From NCBI GenBank assembly GCA_003258735.1, contig QHME01000004.1, forward strand, positions 97,854 through 161,853: a stretch of DNA of 64,000 nt, in the 5' to 3' direction. Shown here piece by piece: positions 42,041 to 50,120 of this stretch. The first letter of the stretch is position 1, and every line of letters begins with the position of its first letter. The translations under genes were made by a program, and so were the position numbers. This DNA comes from Candidatus Melainabacteria bacterium (GTDB taxonomy: Bacteria > Cyanobacteriota > Vampirovibrionia > Gastranaerophilales > Gastranaerophilaceae). The notes below the pieces were generated by a model. That model saw nothing but the letters and a program-made list of their open reading frames with translations. It was not told where the DNA came from and did no database searches.

Positions 42041-42922
42041 ATGAACAAAATCGGCTGGTTTGTATGCGTATGTATATTTATATTTGTAACGGCATTTGTT
42101 ATGTCGGTGGATACTTCGACTCAAACTCGTCAAGTTCAGTTTTCTAACCAAGCATTTGAAATTAATAATAGAGGTAATCAGGTTGTTAATAATTCAAGTT
42201 CCAAGATAAATTTTAATGATACAAACATCCAAAATAAACAATTGGCAGCGAATAATTCAAAAATAAATTTACAATCAACTGAAGTAAATACCAAAAATGA
42301 ATCAGGTTTTGCCAATAAAGATGTAAGTTATAACAATCATTCAGATTATTCAAGTCAAACAACTAATTATAATAACCAAAGTTCAAATTATTCAAACCAA
42401 TCGTCTAATTTCCAAAATTCAGAACCATTGAATTTTAAAAACCTTGATGATAGAGAGCTTGAAGTTGCGCTAAACAAGGCTCGAACAGGTGGTGGAAATT
42501 ATCAAAGAACAGGTATAAATGATAAACCGCTGAATTATATGAGCCGAGACCGTTATGCTTATCAAAATATTGATTGGAGCAAATGGAAAAGTAATTTTGT
42601 AAACAAAATTCTTGATGATAGTGTTTATATCAAATCTTTAGATAGATATCAAACAGGCAATTGGTTGTGGTACTCATTCATTGTTGATGATAGAGGGCGA
42701 ATCTCAAATATTCAGGTAAAATCGCCAACAATTGAACAAGCTGATAAGGATAAAGTTGCAAAACTCATAAAAAGTTATGAATATACTGCAATTACGATAT
42801 TCCCAGCAAATTCCAAACGTAAAACCGCAAGTATTTCCGCGGTTATGATGTTATCTGACGAGGCACAAAAATCTAAACCGAGTGATTTTAATGATATTGA
42901 GCATATAAAATTCAAATTATAA
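42041..42922 (+). CDS. Membrane-anchored protein with TonB-C-like end
   Basis: 293 residues: an N-terminal membrane helix (GWFVCVCIFIFVTAFVM), a long Asn/Ser/Gln-rich linker (residues about 25-140), and a C-terminal domain with WYSFIVDDRGRISNIQVKSP and AITIFPANSKRKTASISAV. The FxVDxxGxIxNIxVxxS pattern is that of TonB C-terminal domains, which touch outer-membrane partners across the periplasm. AGGTAGAG precedes the ATG. No ExbB/ExbD pair is nearby. Confidence 0.65.
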   Translation: MNKIGWFVCVCIFIFVTAFVMSVDTSTQTRQVQFSNQAFEINNRGNQVVNNSSSKINFNDTNIQNKQLAANNSKINLQSTEVNTKNESGFANKDVSYNNHSDYSSQTTNYNNQSSNYSNQSSNFQNSEPLNFKNLDDRELEVALNKARTGGGNYQRTGINDKPLNYMSRDRYAYQNIDWSKWKSNFVNKILDDSVYIKSLDRYQTGNWLWYSFIVDDRGRISNIQVKSPTIEQADKDKVAKLIKSYEYTAITIFPANSKRKTASISAVMMLSDEAQKSKPSDFNDIEHIKFKL

Positions 42923-43279
42923 ATTAATATCTATTGTTGGGCCGAATTTTTTAATAATTGGATTTATTCTATGCTCCAATTCAAGTTTAGAAATAAGTGG
43001 ATTTTGAGCAACAATATTTTTTATATCTTCTGTAGCTTTAGCGATTTCCGGGTATTTTTCCATTATTTGTTTTCCAAAAATATTGGCATAATATTTGTAC
43101 CCTTTTGCGCCTGTTGCTTTTATAGGTTTATCTAATAATGCTTTTGTAACTTCCTTAAATCCTTCCACGCCATCATTGTGGAAAATTTTCATACTAGTTA
43201 CTTCAAATACGCTTGGAGTGCTTATTTTTGCTCCAAATGATGTATTTGGGTTAGTGTTTTGTAATGGTTGTATTTTCAT
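42917..43279 (-). CDS. Small unknown protein with N-terminal F-G motif (120 aa)
   Basis: A soluble protein whose first 25 residues are Asn/Thr-rich and carry NTSFGAKIS, the motif shared with other non-Sec proteins of the window. The rest is helical (GFKEVTKALLDKP, YANIFGKQIMEKYPEIAK). AGGA precedes the ATG. It overlaps the convergent TonB-C-like gene by six bases. Function unknown. Confidence 0.65.
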   Translation of the reverse strand: MKIQPLQNTNPNTSFGAKISTPSVFEVTSMKIFHNDGVEGFKEVTKALLDKPIKATGAKGYKYYANIFGKQIMEKYPEIAKATEDIKNIVAQNPLISKLELEHRINPIIKKFGPTIDINL

Positions 43280-43341
43280 TCTAGATTCCTGTATTCATTG
43301 CTTTTATATTGAGTTGAAAAATATAAGTTTTTACTAAAATT

Positions 43342-43375
43342 CAAAAATCGGACTTTACGGAGTCCGATTTTTGAA
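43342..43375 (-). terminator. Terminator of the 152-aa gene
   Basis: CAAAAATCGGACT pairs with AGTCCGATTTTTG over six bases; T-runs on both strands. Confidence 0.8.
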
Positions 43376-43380
43376 TAATT

Positions 43381-43839
43381 TTATTTACTGTTTTTAAGAA
43401 CTTTCCAAATAACGTCCATAATCTTTTTATCTTGTCTTAGTTCTGCAATATTTGGAAAAGCTTTAACATACGCTTCGTTAAAATCTACATGTTCTAAGGT
43501 TGCAAGCACACCTTTTAAACTATCTCCTGCTTTGTTATACTTAATTCTTAAATTTGCTCCACGCAAGATAAACAACATTGCTTTTGTTACCATTTTAGGT
43601 CTGTCTGGTGTCCCAATGTTGGTTGTGGTACGTATAAGGTCTACGTTTTTATCTTTTCTTCTGGTGATTAAATTTAAGTAATTGTCACCGCGATAGTAGC
43701 TTATTTCTCTAGCTCCTCTACGTTTTGAGTCGCGACTGCGTGGATCTGAAACTAATCTTTTTTCAGCCTTCATCACAGGCTCTGTTTTATAAATACGGTT
43801 CAAAGTTTCTTGCATCGAAATCGGGTTAAGGTAACTCAC
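43381..43839 (-). CDS. Unknown basic protein (152 aa)
   Basis: Starts with GTG preceded by AAAGGA. It is rich in Arg and Lys (DPRSRDSKRRGAREISYYRG) with no membrane segment or signal. It has its own terminator. I do not recognise a family; the charge would suit nucleic-acid or acidic-surface binding. Confidence 0.65.
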   Translation of the reverse strand: MSYLNPISMQETLNRIYKTEPVMKAEKRLVSDPRSRDSKRRGAREISYYRGDNYLNLITRRKDKNVDLIRTTTNIGTPDRPKMVTKAMLFILRGANLRIKYNKAGDSLKGVLATLEHVDFNEAYVKAFPNIAELRQDKKIMDVIWKVLKNSK

Positions 43840-43993
43840 GATTATATCCTTTCTAAAATTAATATGAGCATTTTTGTTTTAATGTTCTTAATAATATCCG
43901 TAAATCTATTTTTTTGCTACTCTTTTAGTAGAATTGTTACGTTTCTGTAATAATTTCATCTTAACGGATTAAGAGTTTTAAACAATAGTATGT

Positions 43994-43999
43994 TATGAT
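43994..43999 (+). promoter_or_regulatory. -10 box TATGAT, leaderless spacing
   Basis: TATGAT ends six bases before ATG 44006. Confidence 0.5.
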
Positions 44000-44005
44000 T
44001 TGCTT

Positions 44006-45658
44006 ATGGATAGAGAAGAGCTTAAAGAATATTTATATAAAGATACAATTGCAGATGAGCATTTAGGCTCAATTTTGCCAAGGCTGGATAAATTAATTTT
44101 ATCAAATAGCGAAAATATTTCAGAGGAAACTTTTGGTATCTATAAAAAATTTCAACCAATGAAGCAAAATGCGCCAATAGGGATGAAAAATGAACTATTT
44201 CGAGCTGTTAGAAATTTTATTGTCGAAAAATTTTCTAAAGATGAAAAGGCTGATACTCTTTTATTATCAAGGTTTTTGGTTGTAAAAGCAGAACTTGTTG
44301 CAGGGGATTTGTCTATATTAGCTGAATGTGTTGCAAATTTTGAACAATTTGATTTGGCTTTAGATTTTTTAAAATTTTACGAAGAAAAAGAGTCCAATTT
44401 ACCGTTAAAACTTTTGACTCTTGGAAATTTTTATAACTTAAAGCTAAAGGATTACAAAAAAGCTATCAAATATTATGAACATTATTTGAAAATAGATGAA
44501 ACAAAATCGGTTATTTATACTATTCTTGCGAGTTTATATGCTAAAGCCTATGGAGATTTGAGTCTTGAAGACCAAGTCAGATATTTTGAAAAAGCGTATA
44601 AATTAAAGCCTAATGACAGATTAGTTTTGCATGGATTAGCTTTTGGGTATGAAAAACTTAAAAATCTTAAAATGGCGAATAAATTTTATGAAAAACTTAT
44701 TCAAAATAATCCTACAGAAACTGATTTTTATAACTATGGTGCATTTTTAATTAGTTGCGGTGAATTTGAATCAGGGCATAATTATTTTACCCACAGGTTT
44801 TCAACCGGTGATAAAAATCTTGAATATCCAATTCCTTATGCCCTTGAAAAAAGATGGAATTTAAAATCTGATATTTCGGACAAAGTTTTGTTAATCCATT
44901 ATGAACAAGGATTTGGAGATACTTTTATGTATTGTCGTTTTGTGCCGATGATGAAAAAATTGGCAAAACAGGTGATTTTTGTTGTACAAGATAGTTTGTA
45001 TGATTTGATTAAAAATTCTAAAATTATATCGGATGGAGTGATGGTTGTACCGGAATGCCAAAGTGAAAATTTAGAATATGACCTTCACATGGCACTTTTA
45101 GATACTCCGTTTGTATTAAAAATTTCAGCGCAAAATCTTCCTTTATGTGAAAAATATCTTGAAGTTGAAGATGATAATGTGAAGGTGTATGCAGATAAGT
45201 ATCTCAATAAATCAAATAGAATAAAGGTCGGAATCTGCTTGCATGGTAATAAAAACGCTAATTATAAAGGTCGAGACATTGAATTGTCAAAAATGCAAGA
45301 GTTGTTTAATTTAAAGGATGTGGAGTTTTATTTGCTTACAGAAGATAAAGAAACCGAAATACAAAATTTAATTCCGCTAGGTGAAACTTTTGAAACTTTT
45401 ACAGATACTGCCTGTGCGGTAAAAAATATGGATGTTGTATTATCTACAGACAACGTAATTTTGAATTTGGCAGGTTCGTTGGGCGTTAAAACGCTAGGAT
45501 TGTTTACAAAGTATCCTAATTTTAGGTGGTTTAAATTGTCTGGGAATGACGTAGGTTGGTATAAATCGGTTCGACCTGTACAAATAGAAGATTTTGATTG
45601 TAATAGTGCATTAGTTTCCAATTTGATAAATTATATTTCAGATTGTAAAAATGCCTAG
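44006..45658 (+). CDS. TPR protein with GT9-like glycosyltransferase domain
   Basis: 550 residues. TPR-type helices run from about 90 to 260 (YKKAIKYYEHYLKIDET, KMANKFYEKLIQNNP). The C-terminal half resembles heptosyltransferase-like (GT9/GT-B) domains: LLIHYEQGFGDTFMYCRFVP, VGICLHGNKNANYKGRDI and VLSTDNVILNLAGSLGVKTL. Such TPR-transferase fusions often modify glycans or proteins. The donor is unknown. There is no Shine-Dalgarno sequence. A short unknown gene follows after 35 bases. Confidence 0.75.
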   Translation: MDREELKEYLYKDTIADEHLGSILPRLDKLILSNSENISEETFGIYKKFQPMKQNAPIGMKNELFRAVRNFIVEKFSKDEKADTLLLSRFLVVKAELVAGDLSILAECVANFEQFDLALDFLKFYEEKESNLPLKLLTLGNFYNLKLKDYKKAIKYYEHYLKIDETKSVIYTILASLYAKAYGDLSLEDQVRYFEKAYKLKPNDRLVLHGLAFGYEKLKNLKMANKFYEKLIQNNPTETDFYNYGAFLISCGEFESGHNYFTHRFSTGDKNLEYPIPYALEKRWNLKSDISDKVLLIHYEQGFGDTFMYCRFVPMMKKLAKQVIFVVQDSLYDLIKNSKIISDGVMVVPECQSENLEYDLHMALLDTPFVLKISAQNLPLCEKYLEVEDDNVKVYADKYLNKSNRIKVGICLHGNKNANYKGRDIELSKMQELFNLKDVEFYLLTEDKETEIQNLIPLGETFETFTDTACAVKNMDVVLSTDNVILNLAGSLGVKTLGLFTKYPNFRWFKLSGNDVGWYKSVRPVQIEDFDCNSALVSNLINYISDCKNA

Positions 45659-45693
45659 CAAAAAATATTTTTAGAGATTTTATAAATTTTATT

Positions 45694-46110
45694 ATGAAAG
45701 TTAATAATATAAGCTTTGGGCAAACATATTTAAAGCCGTCTATAAAAAATTTATCCCAAGAAAACCAAGAAAAATTAAAATATTCATACGCACTTGGTGA
45801 GTTGTATCCAGTAGATTTGTATTTGGGTGGAACTCCAAAAGGTGATTTAGAGGTGACCGTCAAAGGTTGTTCTGTTATGGATTATTTGGTTGTAAATAAT
45901 GCTCTTCCACTCACTCAGAAAAATATCAACTACTATCTTTTTACTAAAGCTTGTGACGGAATGTATGAGAAGCTTCATGGTCCAAAATATCCAAAGCAAA
46001 AAACTGTGATAGACCAGCTTGATTATATTCCTGAAGATATTTTGCCGTTTTATATAGCAGCAGAAATTGAAGAATATACTAAAAAATATGCTCACTTGCT
46101 TTATAATTAA
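45694..46110 (+). CDS. Small unknown protein with N-terminal F-G motif (138 aa)
   Basis: Begins MKVNNISFGQTYLKPS, the F-G motif at the very N terminus, then a charged soluble body (QENQEKLKYSYALGELYPVD, YIPEDILPFYIAAEIEEY). No signal or membrane segment. No Shine-Dalgarno sequence; TATAAA ends seven bases before the ATG, a near-leaderless layout. Function unknown. Confidence 0.65.
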   Translation: MKVNNISFGQTYLKPSIKNLSQENQEKLKYSYALGELYPVDLYLGGTPKGDLEVTVKGCSVMDYLVVNNALPLTQKNINYYLFTKACDGMYEKLHGPKYPKQKTVIDQLDYIPEDILPFYIAAEIEEYTKKYAHLLYN

Positions 46111-46168
46111 ATTTTGTTTGATTTAATCATGTTTTTAAGCTAATTTGTGAAATGAGGAGAGCCGAAAT

Positions 46169-47050
46169 ATGAAAGAGCAAACAAAAGGTTTGATATACGG
46201 TGCTGTGGCATCATCCAGTTATGGTACAAATCCACTGTTCGCGCTTCCGTTATATGCTGCAGGAATAGGCATTAATTCGGTGCTGTTTTATCGCTATGCA
46301 CTTGCGGTTCTGATTTATGGAATTTGGTTGAAACTTATTAAAAAGACTTCTTTAAAGCTTGAACAAAATGAGGTTCTGCCGCTATTTTTTCTTGGTATAT
46401 TATTTTCCCTATCGTCATTAACACTATTTGGGGCATTTAAGTATATTGATGCAGGGATAGCTTGTACAATTTTGTTTATTTATCCTGTGTTAGTTGCGTT
46501 GATTATGGCGACATTTTTCAAAGAAAAATTAACCAAAAACATTGTTGGTTCAATTCTGTTGATATCAATAGGTATAATTCTTTTATACAAAAATGGAGGT
46601 GGTGCAGGATTAAATTTGCATGGTGTTTTAATAGTTCTGTTATCAGCTTTGCTTTATGCTGTTTATATGGTTGGAGTAAAAACTATCAAATCCATAAAAG
46701 ATATGGGTAGTGAAAAGATGAGTTTTTACGTAATGCTTTTTGGTCTTTTAGTCTACATTATCAATTTAAAATTCTGTACACAATTACAAATGCTAAATAG
46801 ACCAATTTTATGGGGGTATTCTTTTGGTTTGGCTTTACTTCCTACAATTATTTCAATTGAAACTATAAATATTGCAATCAAACTTATCGGTTCAACAAAA
46901 ACTGCCATTCTTGGCGCGTTAGAACCATTGACGGCAGTGTTTTTTGGAGTTGTTGTATTCCATGAACATTTGTCATTCAGAATTGTTGTTGGAATTTTAT
47001 TTGTACTTTTTGGGGTTATGCAAATCGTTTTACAAAAACAAAAAGCTTAG
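46169..47050 (+). CDS. EamA/DMT-family permease
   Basis: 293 residues with about ten membrane helices in two EamA repeats: YGAVASSSYGTNPLFALPLY starts the first, and LILVV-like LHGVLIVLLSALLYAVYMVG the second; each ends in ALEPLTAVFFGVVVFHE-type signature regions. Members export metabolites or amino acids; the substrate is unknown. GAGGAG precedes the ATG. The stop overlaps the convergent ATPase gene by four bases. Confidence 0.85.
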   Translation: MKEQTKGLIYGAVASSSYGTNPLFALPLYAAGIGINSVLFYRYALAVLIYGIWLKLIKKTSLKLEQNEVLPLFFLGILFSLSSLTLFGAFKYIDAGIACTILFIYPVLVALIMATFFKEKLTKNIVGSILLISIGIILLYKNGGGAGLNLHGVLIVLLSALLYAVYMVGVKTIKSIKDMGSEKMSFYVMLFGLLVYIINLKFCTQLQMLNRPILWGYSFGLALLPTIISIETINIAIKLIGSTKTAILGALEPLTAVFFGVVVFHEHLSFRIVVGILFVLFGVMQIVLQKQKA

Positions 47051-48909
47051 TTCTTTAGTGCTCTTAGCGAATTTGCGACAGCAATCAGTGTTACGCCAAC
47101 ATCAGCAAAAACTGCACCCCACATTGTCATAATACCGAATGCACCTAAGATTAAAAATAGAAGTTTAATAAATATTGCAAAAGTGATATTTTGTTTAACG
47201 ATAGTCATTGTTTTTTTAGAAATAGAAATCCCTGTTACAATTTTTAGTGGGTTGTCATCCATAATTATGACATCTGCTGCCTCAATTGCGGAATCTGACC
47301 CCATTGCACCCATTGCAACTCCAATATCAGCACGTCTTAATACAGGTGCATCGTTTATGCCATCACCTGCAAAAAGTACAGTTTTGTTCTTTTTGCTGTT
47401 TGATATAAGTTGTTCCAATTTCTCTACTTTATCGGCAGGCATGAGTTTGCCAAATGCTTTGTCTGTCTTGAGTGTGAATGATACGTTATTTACAACATCT
47501 TGGTCATCTCCGCTTAGGATAACTGTTTGAATTGCGAGTTTCTTCAATATAGAAATTGCTTGTTTCGAGTTATCTTTGATTTTGTCTGCCAATACAATGA
47601 ATCCTGCAACTTGTTGGTTTTTAGCCACATAAATTACTGTTCCTATATCGCTTGTTTTTGGGTATTCAATTGCAAATTCACTCATTAGTCTGTCATTTCC
47701 GATAAGGATTTCACTATCTTCAATTTGAACTTTGATACCTTTACCTGAAATTTCAGAAATGTCAGAAACTTTTTCGGTGTCGATGTTACCTTTGTATGCT
47801 TCTTTGATAGATGTGGCTATTGGGTGATTTGAGTAATTTTCGGCAGTTGCTGCTAGTTTTAGAATTTCATTTTCCGCAGTTCCGTCTGTTGAGTTGATTT
47901 TGACAACTTCAAATTTACCTTTGGTTAAAGTTCCTGTTTTATCAAAAACTGCTGTACCAACTTTTGATAGCGCTTCTAAGTATTTGCTCCCTTTGATTAA
48001 AATTCCGACTTTAGATGCTCCGCCAATACCTGCAAAAAATCCCAAAGGTACAGAAATTACAAGGGCGCAAGGACAGGAAATTACAAGAAATGTCAAGGCT
48101 CTGCTAAACCATACAGAAAAATCGGCATGGAATAGTAGAGGAGGTAATACTGCTAAAAGCAGAGCGCAAATTACAACAATTGGGGTGTAAATTTTTGCAA
48201 AACGAGTGATGAAATTTTCGGTATTTGCTTTTTTTGCACCTGCGTTTTCAACAAGTTCTAATATCTTTGATACTGTTGATTCTCCAAATGATTTAGAGAC
48301 TTTTATTTTGATATAACCATTATCAACAACGCAACCGCTAAGAATTTCGTCTCCTGTTTGAACTTTTCTCGGATAAGATTCACCCGTCAGTGCAGATGTA
48401 TCAATATAAGCTTCTCCATCTGTTATTGTGCCATCCAGTGCGACTTTTTCGCCTGTTTTTACAACAATGATGTCACCGATATTAACTTCTTCTGGTGATT
48501 TTTTTGAGATTACATCATTTTTATAAACATTTGCATAATCAGGTCTCAAGTTCATCAAAGAGGAAATAGAGTTTTTAGATTTTTCGACTGCTTTGTCCTG
48601 TAAAAATTCTCCAATTTGGTACAAAAACATTACCATTACGGCTTCAGGGTATTCGCCGATTGCAAGTGCTCCAATCGTAGCAATGCTCATAAGGAAGTTT
48701 TCATCAAAGACCTTACCTTTGATAATATTTTTACAAGCCTTTAATAATACATCGCCACTAGCAACAAGATATGCGATTAAGAAAAATCCAATTTTTAACA
48801 ATTCAGGTTTTAAAAATACGCCTGAAATAAATAGCAAAAGGACAATTACAGCTTTTTGCGGTGAAAATTCATTTTCTTCTTCGTGGCAATCGTGATGGTG
48901 TTCGCACAT
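47047..48909 (-). CDS. Zn/Cd-type P1B ATPase
   Basis: 620 residues. A short N-terminal metal-binding tail, MCEHHHDCHEEE, replaces the usual HMA domain. The membrane motif SCPCALVIS marks P1B-2 (Zn, Cd, Pb) pumps; ALTGESYPR is the actuator, DKTGTLTKG the phosphorylation site, and GDGINDAPVLRRADIGVAMG the hinge. It exports metal from the cytoplasm. It is divergent from an ArsR/SmtB regulator, with three operator-like palindromes in between. GAGAGGA precedes the ATG. Confidence 0.93.
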   Translation of the reverse strand: MCEHHHDCHEEENEFSPQKAVIVLLLFISGVFLKPELLKIGFFLIAYLVASGDVLLKACKNIIKGKVFDENFLMSIATIGALAIGEYPEAVMVMFLYQIGEFLQDKAVEKSKNSISSLMNLRPDYANVYKNDVISKKSPEEVNIGDIIVVKTGEKVALDGTITDGEAYIDTSALTGESYPRKVQTGDEILSGCVVDNGYIKIKVSKSFGESTVSKILELVENAGAKKANTENFITRFAKIYTPIVVICALLLAVLPPLLFHADFSVWFSRALTFLVISCPCALVISVPLGFFAGIGGASKVGILIKGSKYLEALSKVGTAVFDKTGTLTKGKFEVVKINSTDGTAENEILKLAATAENYSNHPIATSIKEAYKGNIDTEKVSDISEISGKGIKVQIEDSEILIGNDRLMSEFAIEYPKTSDIGTVIYVAKNQQVAGFIVLADKIKDNSKQAISILKKLAIQTVILSGDDQDVVNNVSFTLKTDKAFGKLMPADKVEKLEQLISNSKKNKTVLFAGDGINDAPVLRRADIGVAMGAMGSDSAIEAADVIIMDDNPLKIVTGISISKKTMTIVKQNITFAIFIKLLFLILGAFGIMTMWGAVFADVGVTLIAVANSLRALKN

Positions 48910-48924
48910 GTTTTATCCTCTCAG

Positions 48925-49041
48925 TTGAATGTCTGTTCAATTATATTATAGTTGAATATTTGTTCAACTGTCAAGTGTATAGAGTGATAAATTTTACAGA
49001 TGTTCACAATAGTTGAATAATTATTCAATTGTATCTATAAT
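48925..49041. promoter_or_regulatory. Divergent Zn/Cd promoters with three ArsR-type operators
   Basis: Three 16-base palindromes share TTGAAT and TTCAA ends: 48925-48940, 48952-48967 and 49013-49028 (the last perfect, TTGAATAATTATTCAA). The ATPase promoter on the minus strand has TTGACA (48969-48974) and TATAAT (48945-48950), with the middle operator filling the 18-base spacer. The regulator promoter has TTGAAT (49013-49018), part of the third operator, 17 bases before TATAAT (49036-49041). Binding would block both. Confidence 0.8.
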
Positions 49042-49069
49042 ATAAATATACAAACAAGAGGAAAATCCC

Positions 49070-49420
49070 ATGGCTACAAAAAAGACAGATTGTGAGGCAA
49101 TAAACCCTCAAATAGTAGAAAAAGTTTCACCCAAAATGCCTGATACCAAGGTACTTTATGAATTGTCAGACTTTTTCAAGGTTATGGGAGATGGTACAAG
49201 GATTCAACTGCTTTGGGCTTTGGATGAATGTGAAATGTGCGTTGGGGATTTGGCTGTATTGTTAAATATGACAAAATCTGCAGTGTCTCATCAATTGAAG
49301 GTTTTGAGGACTGCAAAACTTGTAAAAACGACAAAACAGGGAAAAAATGTTTATTATTCCCTTGATGACCATCATATTAAAACGATTTTAGAAAAAGCTT
49401 TAGAACACGTAGAAGAATAA
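49070..49420 (+). CDS. ArsR/SmtB-family metal-sensing repressor
   Basis: 116 residues. Winged helix-turn-helix DGTRIQLLWALDECEMCVGD, LAVLLNMTKSAVSHQLKVLR, wing KTTKQGKNVYYSL. DECEMCVGD is the alpha-3 metal site of ArsR/CadC type (ELCVCDL-like); the C-terminal DDHHIKTILEKALEHVEE gives the alpha-5 His/Glu ligands for Zn. It should repress itself and the divergent ATPase until metal binds. GAGGA precedes the ATG. Confidence 0.92.
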   Translation: MATKKTDCEAINPQIVEKVSPKMPDTKVLYELSDFFKVMGDGTRIQLLWALDECEMCVGDLAVLLNMTKSAVSHQLKVLRTAKLVKTTKQGKNVYYSLDDHHIKTILEKALEHVEE

Positions 49421-49427
49421 ATTGAAC

Positions 49428-50102
49428 CTAATAACCGTATTGTTCGTGAGCGTTTAGGTATTCTCTTACTGTGTTTAAAGATGCTTGAACAATACGAGTA
49501 ACCCTTGATGGGGATAGACCTATTTGTTGTGCGATATCTTTAACCTGCATATTACGGTAAAATCGGTATTCAACAACGGTTCTTTCTTTTGCTGGAAGTT
49601 TAGAAATAGCTGTTCTTATCATTTTACCCATTTCAGAAATCTCAGCATTTTCATCCGGCATAGCGTGTGGATCTTTGACAAAATCAAACGGTGAATCATT
49701 ATCACTTGCAGCTGCAGCCAAACCGTCAATAGACAAAATAGTTTCGTAAATGGCTTCACGAACTTTTGCCTGTTTCATATCCATACCTTCAACTGCTTCA
49801 TCTTCGTCGTATTCATCTTCTGCTTTGTGTTTTAGTGAATACCATTTATATCTGATTCTTAACTCGTTACGAATAGCCCAACGTACAGCAGTCGCGATAT
49901 ATGCAGAATTATATTTTGCCAACTGTTCAGGTGTTTTGTTTTTAATCATTACCTGTATGGCGATAATACCGATAGAAAGCAACTCTTCGTATTCAACCAT
50001 GTGGGATGGAATACGTCTGTGTTCTACCCTTGCAACTTTCTGCACAATGTCTATATAATGTTGTAAATTTGTTTTATCGTCGTTTGTCATAATTTCACAC
50101 AT
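49428..50102 (-). CDS. fliA: Flagellar-type sigma factor (FliA/WhiG group)
   Basis: About 224 residues with sigma-70 regions 2, 3 and 4: HMVEYEELLSIGIIAIQVMI and SAYIATAVRWAIRNELR (region 2), and LPAKERTVVEYRFYRNMQVK plus DIAQQIGLSPSRVTRIVQAS (region 4). The alternative factor directs RNA polymerase to motility-type promoters. It lies 18 bases after flhB in the same operon, which supports the FliA assignment. No clear Shine-Dalgarno sequence; ATG 50090 is a possible later start. FliA versus another group-3 sigma factor is not proven. Confidence 0.75.
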   Translation of the reverse strand: MCEIMTNDDKTNLQHYIDIVQKVARVEHRRIPSHMVEYEELLSIGIIAIQVMIKNKTPEQLAKYNSAYIATAVRWAIRNELRIRYKWYSLKHKAEDEYDEDEAVEGMDMKQAKVREAIYETILSIDGLAAAASDNDSPFDFVKDPHAMPDENAEISEMGKMIRTAISKLPAKERTVVEYRFYRNMQVKDIAQQIGLSPSRVTRIVQASLNTVREYLNAHEQYGY

Positions 50103-50120
50103 CAATAATACTACAATATA

